Of a DNA stretch of 64,000 bases, positions 8,992 to 18,275 are shown in pieces. Below the pieces are notes generated by a model. The model had not been told where the DNA came from. It saw nothing but the letters and a program-made list of their open reading frames with translations, and made no database searches. The stretch is from contig NZ_JARXOW010000001.1 of the NCBI RefSeq assembly GCF_030182585.1, positions 1,302,001 through 1,366,000 on the forward strand. Direction: 5' to 3'. This stretch comes from Pedobacter faecalis (GTDB taxonomy: Bacteria > Bacteroidota > Bacteroidia > Sphingobacteriales > Sphingobacteriaceae). The position numbers were made by a program, and so were the translations under genes. Numbering within the stretch: position 1 is the first letter of the stretch; each line of letters starts with the position of its first letter.

Positions 8992-11929
8992 CCGGCATGC
9001 ATTAAAGGTCATCCCATTGTGTTGGCTGCTCGCGTTTTTCGCGGTCCCTGAGGCGACACATGCACAGACCGCCTACCTGCAGCATTTCACTACGAAGGAA
9101 GGACTGCCTAGCAATAACTGCTTTTTTACCATTCAAGACCGCAACGGATACATTTGGGTGGCATCAGATGCAGGAGTAAGCCGCTTTGACGGACAGGTAT
9201 TCGAGAATTTCTCGGTAGATGATGGACTACCAGATAACCAGATCTTACAATTGAGCGAGGACAATAAGGGCCGAATATGGTTCCTTGCATTGAACGGCCA
9301 ACTGAGCTATTTTTTTAACGGAAGAATATTCAATGAAACTAGTGATCCACAACTTAAACTGCTGAGGCTAAATGCAGTTATTGTGTCTTTCTTTCAGGAT
9401 TCGAGAGGCCGGATATGGCTTGGCACGAATAAAAACATGTTGGTGATGTGGGATGGAAAGCTTATAAGGAAGTTTATCTCTGCTAATCCCAAACGCCAAT
9501 TCATAAATACTTTTGTCCACGAGGACGACCAGAACAGAATCTGGGCCTACAGCAACAACTGTGCTAGGCTACTTACAAGAGAGGGTTTTAAGGTTATACC
9601 GGGAAAATTGCGCCCGGTTTCTTATAAAGCTGCATTAAACATGCGCGATAAGAGCCTGGCTTACATCAATGATGATAGGCTGATTGTAGAGGTATCTCAA
9701 AATAGCCGAATTGTTATGCACCTGCAGAAAAAGTGGAAGGAGGCAGATCCGGGATATTTTCATTTCGATGGCAGCAATGTGTGGTTCAGTACCAATTCCG
9801 GCATTTTCCACCTGGATGACAAAGGAAATACGGTAAAATACCTGGATAAGATCTCCGTAAGTCAGGTAATTGAAGATGCGAGGCAAAATATGTGGTTTAC
9901 CACCAACAACGGTGTTTACATGCTACCCCGTGTAGATGAGCGCCTGTTCATATTTAACGAGTCACACGGACTAGCTGGGGACGTGGTAAAAAGCCTCGAA
10001 AAAGACGATCGCGGGAACCTGTGGCTAGGCTTTGACAAACCTGCTATTGATATAGTTAACGTTAAAAATTTCAAAGTGCAGCATCTGCCTGTTACGAATC
10101 CTTCCCGGTTCAAGCAGATTAAACAAATTAGCGTGGATTCAGCCAATCGATCCGTTTACTTTGCATCCGAATACGGACTTGGCAGGGTAGCCGATATGCA
10201 TGGCATGCGTAAAATATCGTTGCTTCGGGAGACCAACGACGCTCTGTTCGTGCTTAAAAGTTTTTCTCTTGGCAGCAACCGTGAGCTCGCCATGGCACTT
10301 TCCTCAGGAACGGTAGTATTGAATGACAGGATCAACCATTTCGAATTCGATACGGGTTCTTTCAGCGAAAGCAAGGGGTTTTATAAAAACAGGGCATATT
10401 GCGTTTTCTATGACGCCTCGGGAGATTTATGGTTATCAAACATCAATGGGCTGTCGCACTTCTCTGGGGGACGGCTGCATGAATATTTCGAAAAAAGTCC
10501 GCTGCTAACAAGAAGGATCAATGACATTAAGGAGTTGCCAGACAGCACTCTGGTCCTGGCAACCGACGGTTACGGAATAATCTATCTCAAGAATAAGAAG
10601 GTAATTAAGGTCGTTACTCAGCGCGACGGATTAATGAATAATATCTGTAAGAAGCTGTTTGTACACGATAGAAGTGTTTGGGTTGTCACGAATTCCGGTA
10701 TTAATAAAATCAAGCTTGACGGGCAGCGAGCAAGCGTGGAGACATTTGAACATACAAGTTCTTTACTAACTGACGGTGTGAACGGAATGTATATTGATGA
10801 CAAGTATGCTTATTTCGCAACGGTCTGGGGGCTGGTCTATTTTTCTGCAAACAAGAGTGTCCCGGTTAATGAAGCACCAAAGGTATTCATCACATCGATA
10901 GTAAACGGTAAAGTAAAGCTGCAACTGAATAAGGCCAGCCATACAATCAGGCCAGTAAATAACACACTTACTTTTAACTACAGCGCTGTTGATTTCCAAA
11001 ACAAAAATGTCACATACAGATACCGGTTACGCTCTAATGCGAGCTGGACAGAAACAAAAAACAGACGTTTGGAATTTTCATCTCTGGAACCTGGAGAATA
11101 CACTTTTGAGCTAAGCGCCCGCTCGAACAATAGCGGATGGAGCAGTCCGGCGAGGATCAACTTCGTAATGGAAAAGTACTTTTGGCAGACCTGGTGGTTT
11201 TTCATGTGTATTACAGGTATTGTAGCATTAGCATTTTATAAGATTGCTCAGGTGGTTACAAAACAGCAGAAAAACAAGGTTCAGGAGCAGCTGCTCTTGA
11301 AAAACAAGATTCTGATGTTAGAACAGCGTGCGCTGCAGGCTATGATGAATCCGCATTTCGTTTTCAATGTAATGAATTCAATTCAGCACTACATTAACAC
11401 AAAGGATCCGGCTTCGGCTAATAAAATTTTGACCGGGTTTGCACGTCTTATACGCAAGAATCTTGAGATATGTACGAAAAGTTTTATAACGCTTGACGAA
11501 GAACTTGAATACCTGAACTTATATCTCAGCCTGGAGAAAAAGCGATTTGGTGACAAGCTAAACTATCACATACATGTAGATGAGCGTATTGATAAGGAAG
11601 AAACGACAATTCCTTCCATGATACTTCAACCATACGTTGAGAATGCCATTTGGCATGGCATCATGCCAAAAGAAAGCGGTGGCAATATTGATATAGATAT
11701 CGCTCCTGATAAAGGACGGCTGATGATCAAGATTATCGATGATGGCATAGGAATAGAAAACTCTATAAGGGATAAAAAGCATGCTCAACATCAGAGCAAA
11801 GGGATGGAGCTTACAAAAGAGCGTATCAATTTGCTGAATGAGGTTGAAGCAAATCCGATACAGATCGATATTAAACAAGCGGGAAGCACAGGCACTTTTG
11901 TGTCTATTTCAATCCCCTTATCTAGTTAA
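8978..11929 (+). CDS. two-component-propeller sensor histidine kinase (LytS-type core)
   Basis: 983 residues. A signal sequence (about residues 8-30) is followed by a long run of Reg_prop beta-propeller repeats (recurrent GYIWVASDAGVSRFDG-like blades) forming a periplasmic sensor. Next come a Y_Y_Y domain (about residues 655-735), one membrane segment (about 738-758) and a short coiled coil. The kinase core is of the His_kinase/LytS type, with phospho-acceptor His793 in NPHFVFN, and an HATPase lobe (LQPYVENAIWHG, IIDDGIGI). In Bacteroidetes such sensors often respond to glycans, but unlike the common hybrid form this protein has no receiver or AraC domain. The separate LytTR regulator encoded immediately upstream, overlapping by 14 bases, supplies the output. 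Confidence 0.88.
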   Translation: MAKSSRHALKVIPLCWLLAFFAVPEATHAQTAYLQHFTTKEGLPSNNCFFTIQDRNGYIWVASDAGVSRFDGQVFENFSVDDGLPDNQILQLSEDNKGRIWFLALNGQLSYFFNGRIFNETSDPQLKLLRLNAVIVSFFQDSRGRIWLGTNKNMLVMWDGKLIRKFISANPKRQFINTFVHEDDQNRIWAYSNNCARLLTREGFKVIPGKLRPVSYKAALNMRDKSLAYINDDRLIVEVSQNSRIVMHLQKKWKEADPGYFHFDGSNVWFSTNSGIFHLDDKGNTVKYLDKISVSQVIEDARQNMWFTTNNGVYMLPRVDERLFIFNESHGLAGDVVKSLEKDDRGNLWLGFDKPAIDIVNVKNFKVQHLPVTNPSRFKQIKQISVDSANRSVYFASEYGLGRVADMHGMRKISLLRETNDALFVLKSFSLGSNRELAMALSSGTVVLNDRINHFEFDTGSFSESKGFYKNRAYCVFYDASGDLWLSNINGLSHFSGGRLHEYFEKSPLLTRRINDIKELPDSTLVLATDGYGIIYLKNKKVIKVVTQRDGLMNNICKKLFVHDRSVWVVTNSGINKIKLDGQRASVETFEHTSSLLTDGVNGMYIDDKYAYFATVWGLVYFSANKSVPVNEAPKVFITSIVNGKVKLQLNKASHTIRPVNNTLTFNYSAVDFQNKNVTYRYRLRSNASWTETKNRRLEFSSLEPGEYTFELSARSNNSGWSSPARINFVMEKYFWQTWWFFMCITGIVALAFYKIAQVVTKQQKNKVQEQLLLKNKILMLEQRALQAMMNPHFVFNVMNSIQHYINTKDPASANKILTGFARLIRKNLEICTKSFITLDEELEYLNLYLSLEKKRFGDKLNYHIHVDERIDKEETTIPSMILQPYVENAIWHGIMPKESGGNIDIDIAPDKGRLMIKIIDDGIGIENSIRDKKHAQHQSKGMELTKERINLLNEVEANPIQIDIKQAGSTGTFVSISIPLSS

Positions 11930-12310
11930 TTACCGTTTACTCAATTTTAACTACCATTAACTAAGTCACTATTCACACTTGTTATTTTTTGCATTAACAT
12001 TGTCATAGATATTATAACAAACAGAGTTTGTAAATGCGTTCTTATAGAATTGATCAAAGATATTTTACCTAACCTAAATATATCTCAATTCAGGTTTCAT
12101 TTGTGTGTTAAAAATGGTAAAGTCTAAAGCTTTACCATTTTTTTTTTGCATATTCCAACTTCGGCATCTACCGCTATTTTGCAATAAATGTTACAGCCCA
12201 TGGATTTTTGTTTTATTTTTGAAGTATTAAAAGATCCGAAAAAGACCGTTCTTTATTAATCAGGATTTTTGTAATTTTAAAAGAATAAACACAGGGAATA
12301 GTATTTTGTA
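11930..12310 (+). other. 380-base gene-free stretch with an orphan terminator
   Basis: No ORF above background. It is A+T-rich and contains a short inverted repeat ACAAAC-AGA-GTTTGT (12017-12031), a 12-codon ORF beginning at 12034, and a strong hairpin with a T-run at 12113-12147. The terminator lies about 180 bases beyond the kinase stop, so it may end the kinase mRNA with a long 3' UTR or end an unannotated small RNA. Beyond it, TATTTTTG at 12214-12221 resembles a -7 box for the small acidic protein gene, but no -33 partner is clear. Confidence 0.4.
12113..12147 (+). terminator. Rho-independent terminator
   Basis: A perfect 10-bp stem (AATGGTAAAG / CTTTACCATT) with a seven-base loop, followed by a run of ten T residues (12138-12147). 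A classical intrinsic terminator on the plus strand. Confidence 0.85.
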
Positions 12311-12502
12311 ATGAAAACTCCGAAGAAACCAATCAAGAAAAATCCATCAACCGATTCAGATGCAGAGATGGAAAATTCACATGAAGAACTCAGTCTTGGC
12401 CGGGCCTACGATGATGATGATGACGAAGATTTCGATATGCCTTTAGATGACCTTGACAGCTACGACAGCTTTGGCTCGGATGATGATGATGATGACTATT
12501 AA
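12311..12502 (+). CDS. small acidic hypothetical protein with Asp runs
   Basis: A 63-residue protein with a Lys/Pro-rich basic head (residues 2-12) and a strongly acidic body ending in Asp5-Glu-Asp and Asp6 runs. It is likely disordered. The polarity is like small acidic nucleic-acid-mimic or chaperone-tail proteins, but I do not recognise a characterised family. The Asp runs are coded by GAT-rich trinucleotide repeats, which could change length. A TATTTTG sequence ends two bases before the ATG. A strong terminator follows 21 bases after the stop, so it is probably a single-gene transcript. Confidence 0.7.
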   Translation: MKTPKKPIKKNPSTDSDAEMENSHEELSLGRAYDDDDDEDFDMPLDDLDSYDSFGSDDDDDDY

Positions 12503-12523
12503 TATTTATATCTAGATACCTGT

Positions 12524-12553
12524 AAAGCATCCCTCAAGGGATGCTTTTTATTT
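12524..12553 (+). terminator. Rho-independent terminator of the small acidic protein gene
   Basis: A perfect 10-bp stem AAAGCATCCC / GGGATGCTTT with a TCAA tetraloop, followed by a T-rich tail. An apparent ATG at 12541 lies in the 3' arm, which shows that the downstream gene must start later. Confidence 0.88.
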
Positions 12554-12564
12554 TACACCAATTG

Positions 12565-13689
12565 ATGATGGAGCTCATACAAGTTACAGACCGGCACACA
12601 AAACAACAATTCCTTGACGTAGCCAGATGGATATATAGAAACGACGAAAACTGGATATGTCCGCTAGACAGGGATATAGAAGCAGTCTTTGACGAACAAA
12701 AGAATCCTTTTTTCGGCCATGGCAAATGTGAACGCTGGATACTGGCTGATAGTTCGGGCAAAATAATCGGCAGGATAGCCGCATTTATAAATGAAAAGAA
12801 AGCCTACCAGTACGATGTGCCGACGGGCGGTATGGGCTTTTTTGAATGTGTTGACGACAGGAAAGCTGCTTTTAAGCTTTTCGATCAAGCCAGGGACTGG
12901 CTACATAACCATGGCATGCAGGCCATGATCGGCCCTATCAATTTTGGGGAAAATGATTCTTTTTGGGGACTCCTGGTAGAAGGATTTACTCCCCCATCCT
13001 ACGGAATGAATTACCACCCTCCCTACTATCACCAGTTTTTTATTGACTACGGTTTTGAAACCGAATATGAACAGATTACAAATCATCTTGCTGTAAGAAA
13101 ACCTTTTCCTGAGCGCTTCACGAAAATTGCGAATTGGGTAGCTGCCAAACCAGGGTACAGATTTGAACATTTCTCCAAAAAGAATCCCTTAAAATATGTA
13201 AACGACCTGATGGAGATTTACAATGATGCTTGGCGCGACTTTGAGAATTTCGTGCCTATTAAGCGGGAGACATTGGAGGAATCTTTCGAAAAGATGAAGC
13301 TGATTATGGATGAAAAGCTAATCTGGTTTGCTTATGTAAACAATGAGCCCGCTTCATTTATCGTCATCATCCCCGATGCCAACCAAATGATACGTGGATT
13401 AAATGGAAAAATGGGTCTTGGGGGAATGTTGAAATTTATATACCGAAAAATAAGAGGTGTGAAGAGAATGAGAGCTGTTGTGATGGGCACAAAGCAAGCT
13501 TTCCAAAAGCACGGGCTTGAATCTGCACTCTTTATCAAGCTGAAGGAATACGTACTGCCAAAAAACCAGTACGATGAACTGGAATTATCATGGGTGGGAG
13601 ACTTTAATGACAAGATGCTCGCGATACATGAAGCGACAGGTGCCGTACTGGGAAAACGACACCTTACGCTGCGTAAACGTTTTCGCTAA
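12565..13689 (+). CDS. GNAT-like N-acyltransferase family protein
   Basis: About 374 residues, soluble. It resembles a family of large GNAT-related proteins common in Bacteroidetes. The N-terminal part has a short acceptor-like segment (KIIGRIAAFINE near residues 66-77) and a conserved region GPINFGENDSFWGLLVEGF (about residues 122-140). The C-terminal half contains a GNAT-like helix region (GMLKFIYRK, HGLESALFIKLKEY) and ends with ATGAVLGKRH. The substrate is unknown. The in-frame ATG at 12541 is inside a terminator hairpin, so ATG 12565 or 12568 is the start. No gene partner is obvious: the XRE gene downstream is on the other strand. Confidence 0.7.
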   Translation: MMELIQVTDRHTKQQFLDVARWIYRNDENWICPLDRDIEAVFDEQKNPFFGHGKCERWILADSSGKIIGRIAAFINEKKAYQYDVPTGGMGFFECVDDRKAAFKLFDQARDWLHNHGMQAMIGPINFGENDSFWGLLVEGFTPPSYGMNYHPPYYHQFFIDYGFETEYEQITNHLAVRKPFPERFTKIANWVAAKPGYRFEHFSKKNPLKYVNDLMEIYNDAWRDFENFVPIKRETLEESFEKMKLIMDEKLIWFAYVNNEPASFIVIIPDANQMIRGLNGKMGLGGMLKFIYRKIRGVKRMRAVVMGTKQAFQKHGLESALFIKLKEYVLPKNQYDELELSWVGDFNDKMLAIHEATGAVLGKRHLTLRKRFR

Positions 13690-13692
13690 GGA

Positions 13693-14022
13693 CTATTTTT
13701 CCCGAATCTCTTCGTAAAGGTCAATAATTTTCTTTTGTAGCCTTATAATCTCTTCTTCCCGTTGCGTTAGTTTTGCCTTGAGCGTACCGATCTCCGCGGC
13801 ATGTTCCGCGTGCGGATTTTCGTCTTCCTTTGAGATAATTTCCACGGTCGAGACCTCAAATAATTCAGCAATCTGAGCCAGTCTGGAAACGTTGATGTCC
13901 GTTATTCCGGTTTCTATCTTAGAAAAGGCGGGAATTGATATTTTCAATTGCCGGGCTACATCTCCCTGACTCCAACCCTTTCTTTGACGCAAGCGCCTAA
14001 TGTTCTTACCAATAAAATTCAT
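13693..14022 (-). CDS. XRE-family transcriptional regulator with C-terminal coiled coil
   Basis: A 109-residue protein. A Cro/C1-type helix-turn-helix covers about residues 6-60 (RRLRQRKGWSQGDVARQLKISIPAFSKIE). A charged heptad-like tail (about residues 75-109, EEEIIRLQKKIIDLYEEI) is likely a dimerising coiled coil. It lies 29 bases downstream of mpl on the same strand, so it may be co-transcribed. The target is unknown, and no phage or toxin gene is adjacent. Confidence 0.85.
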   Translation of the reverse strand: MNFIGKNIRRLRQRKGWSQGDVARQLKISIPAFSKIETGITDINVSRLAQIAELFEVSTVEIISKEDENPHAEHAAEIGTLKAKLTQREEEIIRLQKKIIDLYEEIREK

Positions 14023-14051
14023 TGCTGTTATGTTTGTCAGTGTACTGCGAG

Positions 14052-15410
14052 CTAGGGATTCACGGTCAAGTCACGTGCCAACTCTTCCAGATTTATGCCC
14101 GAAAAATTCCCCGAACTCATCAAAAGGAGATTCGCTTGATAAAAATTTATACCAAGTAGGTAACTCATAAGGGCCTCTGCACGATCAAAAAATATAATCC
14201 TGTCACTATTAAAAGCCGTCTGCACATCTGTCTCGGTAAATGGCTCCATGTTTTTGTGCTTAAAGATTTCTCTATCAATAAATACAACCTGAATGTCGGC
14301 GCCAATCATACTATCAGCATATTGCTTGAGGAATGCTTTATTCAAACTACTATAGGTATGCAGTTCGATACAGGCTACCAATCTCCTTTCAGTAAATTGT
14401 GCTTTTACAGCTTCAATTGTTGCTTTAAGTTTCGAAGGCGAATGGGCAAAATCTTTGAAGACGGCGGTTCCCTCCTCATTACGCAACGGCTCAAGCCTCT
14501 TGGCCGCGCCGGTGAATGACTGGATTGCCGAATTGAAATCAGCTGCGTCAATTCCGAGCTGCTCACACACAATTCTGGCCGCATTCAGGTTCATGAGATT
14601 GTGGTTGCCGAAAATCTTCAATGGCGTACGTCCGGGCATTAAGTAGGTGATACCCCCGGTGATCTTGTGAGGAGGAACCTCGTAAGGGATCTTTTTTATA
14701 TGATACTGTGAATTTTCAGCGATACGCTTCAAATCGGTATCCGACTCACAGTAAATCAGTGTACCATCCGGCTCTATGGTCTCTATAAATATTTCAAACT
14801 GGCGAACATAATCCGCATACGTAGGGAACACATTAATGTGGTCCCATGCTATACCGCTAATAACAGCTATATTAGCCTTATAGAGATGGAACTTAGGACG
14901 CCTGTCTATCGGCGATGCCAGATATTCATCTCCTTCTATAATGACTATCGGCGCTGACTCAGTGAGCCCAACCATAGTATCAAATCCGGTAAGTTGGGCA
15001 CCAACGAGGTAGTCAAATTCTCGCTTATAATAGTTTAGCACATGTAATATCATCGAAGTAATCGTGGTTTTACCATGACTACCTCCTACGACTACCCGCA
15101 GCTTATCCTTTGTCTGCTCATAGATATACGCTGGATAGGAATAGATATTTAAACCAAGTTCGCGCGCACGGACTAGCTCGGGATTGTCTTCCAGAGCATG
15201 CATACCAAGAATTATCGCATCGATATCGTTCGTGATAAGCGTCGGATCCCAGCCCAGCCTGTCCGGAAAAATTCCATGCCTTTCAAGGCGACTTGCTGAA
15301 GGTTCAAATATCATGTCATCAGAGCCTGTTACCTGATATCCCTTTTTATGAAGTGCTATCGCAAGGTTGTGCATGGCACTACCACCTATTGCAATGAAGT
15401 GTATCCGCAT
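14052..15410 (-). CDS. mpl: UDP-N-acetylmuramate:tripeptide ligase Mpl
   Basis: A 452-residue Mur ligase that reattaches recycled L-Ala-gamma-D-Glu-meso-diaminopimelate to UDP-MurNAc in peptidoglycan recycling. The N-terminal Rossmann part starts IHFIAIGGSAMHNLAIAL, typical of Mpl rather than MurC. The ATP P-loop GGSHGKTTITSMI is near residues 108-120, with the central-domain GDEYLASPIDRRPKF block and the C-terminal DFAHSPSKLKATI motif. Length matches the family. It lies in a minus-strand run with prmA and tpiA, but no functional coupling to those is known. Confidence 0.9.
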   Translation of the reverse strand: MRIHFIAIGGSAMHNLAIALHKKGYQVTGSDDMIFEPSASRLERHGIFPDRLGWDPTLITNDIDAIILGMHALEDNPELVRARELGLNIYSYPAYIYEQTKDKLRVVVGGSHGKTTITSMILHVLNYYKREFDYLVGAQLTGFDTMVGLTESAPIVIIEGDEYLASPIDRRPKFHLYKANIAVISGIAWDHINVFPTYADYVRQFEIFIETIEPDGTLIYCESDTDLKRIAENSQYHIKKIPYEVPPHKITGGITYLMPGRTPLKIFGNHNLMNLNAARIVCEQLGIDAADFNSAIQSFTGAAKRLEPLRNEEGTAVFKDFAHSPSKLKATIEAVKAQFTERRLVACIELHTYSSLNKAFLKQYADSMIGADIQVVFIDREIFKHKNMEPFTETDVQTAFNSDRIIFFDRAEALMSYLLGINFYQANLLLMSSGNFSGINLEELARDLTVNP

Positions 15411-15434
15411 ATTCTAGAGTTTACTGATGCTAAA

Positions 15435-16274
15435 TTACGCCTTTTTAAAATGAGCAGCCACCCATTCCCCGTTCTTTTTATGATCTACGTAGGCTATGCC
15501 GGAAGCAGTACAAGCTTCTATGATCATCTGCAGGTCCGGCAATTCATAAAAGCCACTGAAGAATATACTGCCTCCTGGTTTAAGAGCCCTTTCATAAGAT
15601 GATATCTGATCGAGGAGAATATTGCGATTAATATTTGCCAGAATCACATCAAAAAACCGGTCGGGAATCTGCTCCTTACTTCCGCAGATCGCCTCAACAC
15701 CCCCTATATTATTCAAACCCGCATTTTCTATAGTGCTCAAATAGCAAATCTCATCGTTGTCAATAGCAACAAGAGAGCCCGCCCCTAACTTGGCAGACAA
15801 AATCGCCAAGATCCCTGTGCCACACCCCATATCAAGCACCGACTTGTCGCGCAGGTCTTGTGTGAGCAGGTATTCCATCATCATGGTCGTGGTCTGGTGA
15901 TGGCCGGTTCCAAAAGCCATCTTGGGATCGATGACTATTTCATATTGATACTCCGGATGAGGCTCATGAAAAGTTGCACGCACATAACACTGGCCGGCTA
16001 TGGTCAATGGCTCAAAATTCTTCTCCCAGGTTTCGTTCCAGTTTTCAGCCTCTACCTCCTGGACGGAATATGCATACTCGATGCCTTCTTCTAATGTTTC
16101 CAGCACCTCTCTGAGTTGATCTTCTTGAAAATCCGATTTATTAATAAATCCAGAGAACCCTTCAGGAGTATCTTCAAAAGTATTAAACCCGGTGTCGGCG
16201 AGTTCCGCTATTAACAAGTCCTTCTGGTACTCTTCAATCCCACAGAAAGTGAAGTCGACTTGTATATATTGCAT
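15435..16274 (-). CDS. prmA: ribosomal protein L11 methyltransferase PrmA
   Basis: A 279-residue SAM-dependent methyltransferase that trimethylates ribosomal protein L11. The N-terminal substrate-binding domain covers about residues 1-90. The linker contains the conserved IDPKMAFGTGHHQTT block, and the SAM-binding motif I VLDMGCGTGILAI lies near residues 146-158. The catalytic-type NIN motif is at ILANINRNIL. Its ATG overlaps the tpiA stop by one base (TGATG), so it is translationally coupled to tpiA. Confidence 0.93.
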   Translation of the reverse strand: MQYIQVDFTFCGIEEYQKDLLIAELADTGFNTFEDTPEGFSGFINKSDFQEDQLREVLETLEEGIEYAYSVQEVEAENWNETWEKNFEPLTIAGQCYVRATFHEPHPEYQYEIVIDPKMAFGTGHHQTTTMMMEYLLTQDLRDKSVLDMGCGTGILAILSAKLGAGSLVAIDNDEICYLSTIENAGLNNIGGVEAICGSKEQIPDRFFDVILANINRNILLDQISSYERALKPGGSIFFSGFYELPDLQMIIEACTASGIAYVDHKKNGEWVAAHFKKA

Positions 16275-17035
16275 CAGCTGTTGAATGTTTTAACGATATC
16301 CACGAAGTCTCTGGATTTTAGTGAAGCACCACCAATTAAACCACCATCAATGTCGGGCTGTGCAAAAAGATCTGCAGCATTTTTCGGATTGCAACTGCCA
16401 CCGTAAAGAATGGTCGTATTTTCTGCCACTGCTGCATCGTATTTTGCCGCGATTTGTTGCCTGATGAAGGCGTGAACTTCCTGCGCCTGTTCAGATGTAG
16501 CGGTAAGCCCTGTGCCTATTGCCCAAACCGGCTCATAAGCAATAACGAGTTTGGAAAATTGCTCAGTTGAAAGATTAAAAATCCCCTCTTCAAGCTGAGT
16601 TTTCAGGACGTCAAAATAACTGCCGTTATTTCTCTCATCAAGCGTTTCCCCGATGCAGAAAATAGGCGTGAGATCGTTCTCAAGTACTACTACAGTTTTT
16701 GCAGCCAGAAGCTGATTATCTTCCGAGAAGTACTGACGTCTTTCTGAGTGACCGACAATAACATATTCGGCGCCCACCGAACTGATCATTTTGGCAGATA
16801 TTTCACCGGTATAAGCGCCACTCTCATTCTGATGGCAATTTTGGGCACCTATAGCAACAATGGAATTTCCGAGCTGAACAAGACTGTTCAGATGAATAAA
16901 TGGTGCACAAATTATGGCCTGCTGATCTCCCTTTTTTTCATCTCTGACCATGTTGACAATTTCGGAAAACAAAGATACACCTTCTTCATACCCAAGGTTC
17001 ATTTTCCAGTTTCCAGCTACAATTTTCTTTCTCAT
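16274..17035 (-). CDS. tpiA: triosephosphate isomerase
   Basis: A 253-residue TIM barrel that interconverts dihydroxyacetone phosphate and glyceraldehyde 3-phosphate. The catalytic set is complete: Lys in GNWKMN (about residue 11-12), the electrophile His in IVGHSERR (near residue 96), and the base Glu in AYEPVWAIGTG (near residue 168), followed by the flexible loop and the phosphate-binding GGASL. Length is standard. Coupled by a one-base overlap to prmA downstream. Confidence 0.97.
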   Translation of the reverse strand: MRKKIVAGNWKMNLGYEEGVSLFSEIVNMVRDEKKGDQQAIICAPFIHLNSLVQLGNSIVAIGAQNCHQNESGAYTGEISAKMISSVGAEYVIVGHSERRQYFSEDNQLLAAKTVVVLENDLTPIFCIGETLDERNNGSYFDVLKTQLEEGIFNLSTEQFSKLVIAYEPVWAIGTGLTATSEQAQEVHAFIRQQIAAKYDAAVAENTTILYGGSCNPKNAADLFAQPDIDGGLIGGASLKSRDFVDIVKTFNS

Positions 17036-17067
17036 AATTGATTGATTATATATTTCCTACCCAGATA

Positions 17068-18243
17068 TCAGAACCTGCGGTATACATTTGTGTTCTCAAA
17101 AATCTCAGACAGAATATCCTTATCTATCTGACCAAAATCCATATTCCTGCGTGCATAAACCTTTTCAGCGGTCTCAAACATCTTGTTTAATGCATATACT
17201 TCAAAGCCATGCGCTCCGCCCCAAGCGAAATCTGCTACAAAATTTCTGGGGAATCCTGCACCAAATACGTTAGCACCAACACCAACCACAGTTCCTGTGT
17301 TAAACATGGTATTGATACCACACTTAGCATGATCTGCCATAATCAGACCGCAGAACTGCAGCCCCGTCTTTCGGAAGGATTGGCGTTCGTAGTCCCATAA
17401 TCTTACCTCTGCATAATTGTTTTTCAAGTTTGAGTTATTGGTATCGGCGCCAATATTACACCATTCACCCATCACCGCATTACCCAAATACCCATCGTGT
17501 CCTTTTGAAGAATGCCCCCAGATAACAGCGTTATTTATTTCCCCGCCTACACGGCTGCCAGGACCAATAGTAGTTTGGCCGTAAATTTTGGCGCCCATCT
17601 TCACCTGAGAATTATCACACAAGGCAAAGGAACCTTTGATATTGCTCCCTTCCCATACCTGAGCATTGTACCCTAGGTAAACCGGGCCGCTTCTCGTATT
17701 GAAAGTCGCGCACTCTGCTTCCGCCCCCTCTTCTGCAAAAAAGTCTTCGCCTATAATGGTATTTGTAGAGCTCAGTGCCAAAGATGTGCGGCCTGCGGTT
17801 AGAAGAGAAAAATCCCTTCTAAGCTCTGTATCATTATATTTGAAAACATCTTCAGGGTACACGATCCTGATGAAATCACCAGGATAACTGATTTTGTGAA
17901 ATCTGTTTTGAAGATCAGCAACAGTTAACTCTCCTTCTGAGCAATAAGCAAGGATAATATCACCTTTGACAAGCGCTTCCCCTGCTTCAAGAGCCTGAAC
18001 TGAGTCAAGCAGCCGCTCATCAGGACATATCGATCCATTGATAAACAGCATTCCCTGCATTTTCTTTGGAAACTTGACAGAGAGGTAGTTTTGCGTGACA
18101 AAGCCAAACTCCCGCACCTTGAGGTGCTTTTGCCACTTTTCAGCGATCGTCAGAATTCCTACCCTGAGATCTCCCACTGGTCTGGTAAAGGTTAGTGGAC
18201 GTAGGGACTGCCACGAGTCATCGTCAAAAAGATTGATCGTCAT
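17068..18243 (-). CDS. GlmU-like sugar nucleotidyltransferase with left-handed beta-helix
   Basis: About 391 residues. The N-terminal nucleotidyltransferase-like domain (LFDDDSWQSLRPLTFTRPVGDLRVGILT) is of the divergent GlmU-like type. It is followed by hexapeptide repeats forming a left-handed beta-helix (IKGSFALCDNSQVKMGAKIYGQTTIGPGSRVGGEINNA and similar). The family is common in Bacteroidetes and its substrate is not known; a role in nucleotide-sugar synthesis is inference. The in-frame start at 18282 lies in the terminator of rpmE2, so ATG 18243 (Met-Thr-Ile-Asn-Leu-Phe) is preferred. A promoter appears to be built into that terminator, six bases before this ATG. Confidence 0.8.
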   Translation of the reverse strand: MTINLFDDDSWQSLRPLTFTRPVGDLRVGILTIAEKWQKHLKVREFGFVTQNYLSVKFPKKMQGMLFINGSICPDERLLDSVQALEAGEALVKGDIILAYCSEGELTVADLQNRFHKISYPGDFIRIVYPEDVFKYNDTELRRDFSLLTAGRTSLALSSTNTIIGEDFFAEEGAEAECATFNTRSGPVYLGYNAQVWEGSNIKGSFALCDNSQVKMGAKIYGQTTIGPGSRVGGEINNAVIWGHSSKGHDGYLGNAVMGEWCNIGADTNNSNLKNNYAEVRLWDYERQSFRKTGLQFCGLIMADHAKCGINTMFNTGTVVGVGANVFGAGFPRNFVADFAWGGAHGFEVYALNKMFETAEKVYARRNMDFGQIDKDILSEIFENTNVYRRF

Positions 18244-18249
18244 AAGACG

Positions 18250-18275
18250 CAAAAATAAAAAAAGTCCCGTAGCAA
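18250..18275 (-). promoter_or_regulatory. putative promoter embedded in the rpmE2 terminator
   Basis: On the minus strand a TTG (18273-18275) lies in the terminator loop. Fifteen bases further is TATTTTTG (18257-18250), which is made from the terminator's T-run and matches TAnnTTTG. The same spacing occurs at other promoters in this window. The ATG of the GlmU-like gene follows after six bases, so the transcript would be nearly leaderless. Confidence 0.5.

Noticed and set aside
12410..12499. GAT repeats as a CRISPR or tandem-repeat array
   Set aside because: Simple trinucleotide repeats coding for Asp runs; no spaced direct repeats or spacers.
12541..12564. ATG at 12541 as start of the GNAT-like gene
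   Set aside because: It lies in the 3' arm of a perfect terminator hairpin. ATG 12565 or 12568 fits better.
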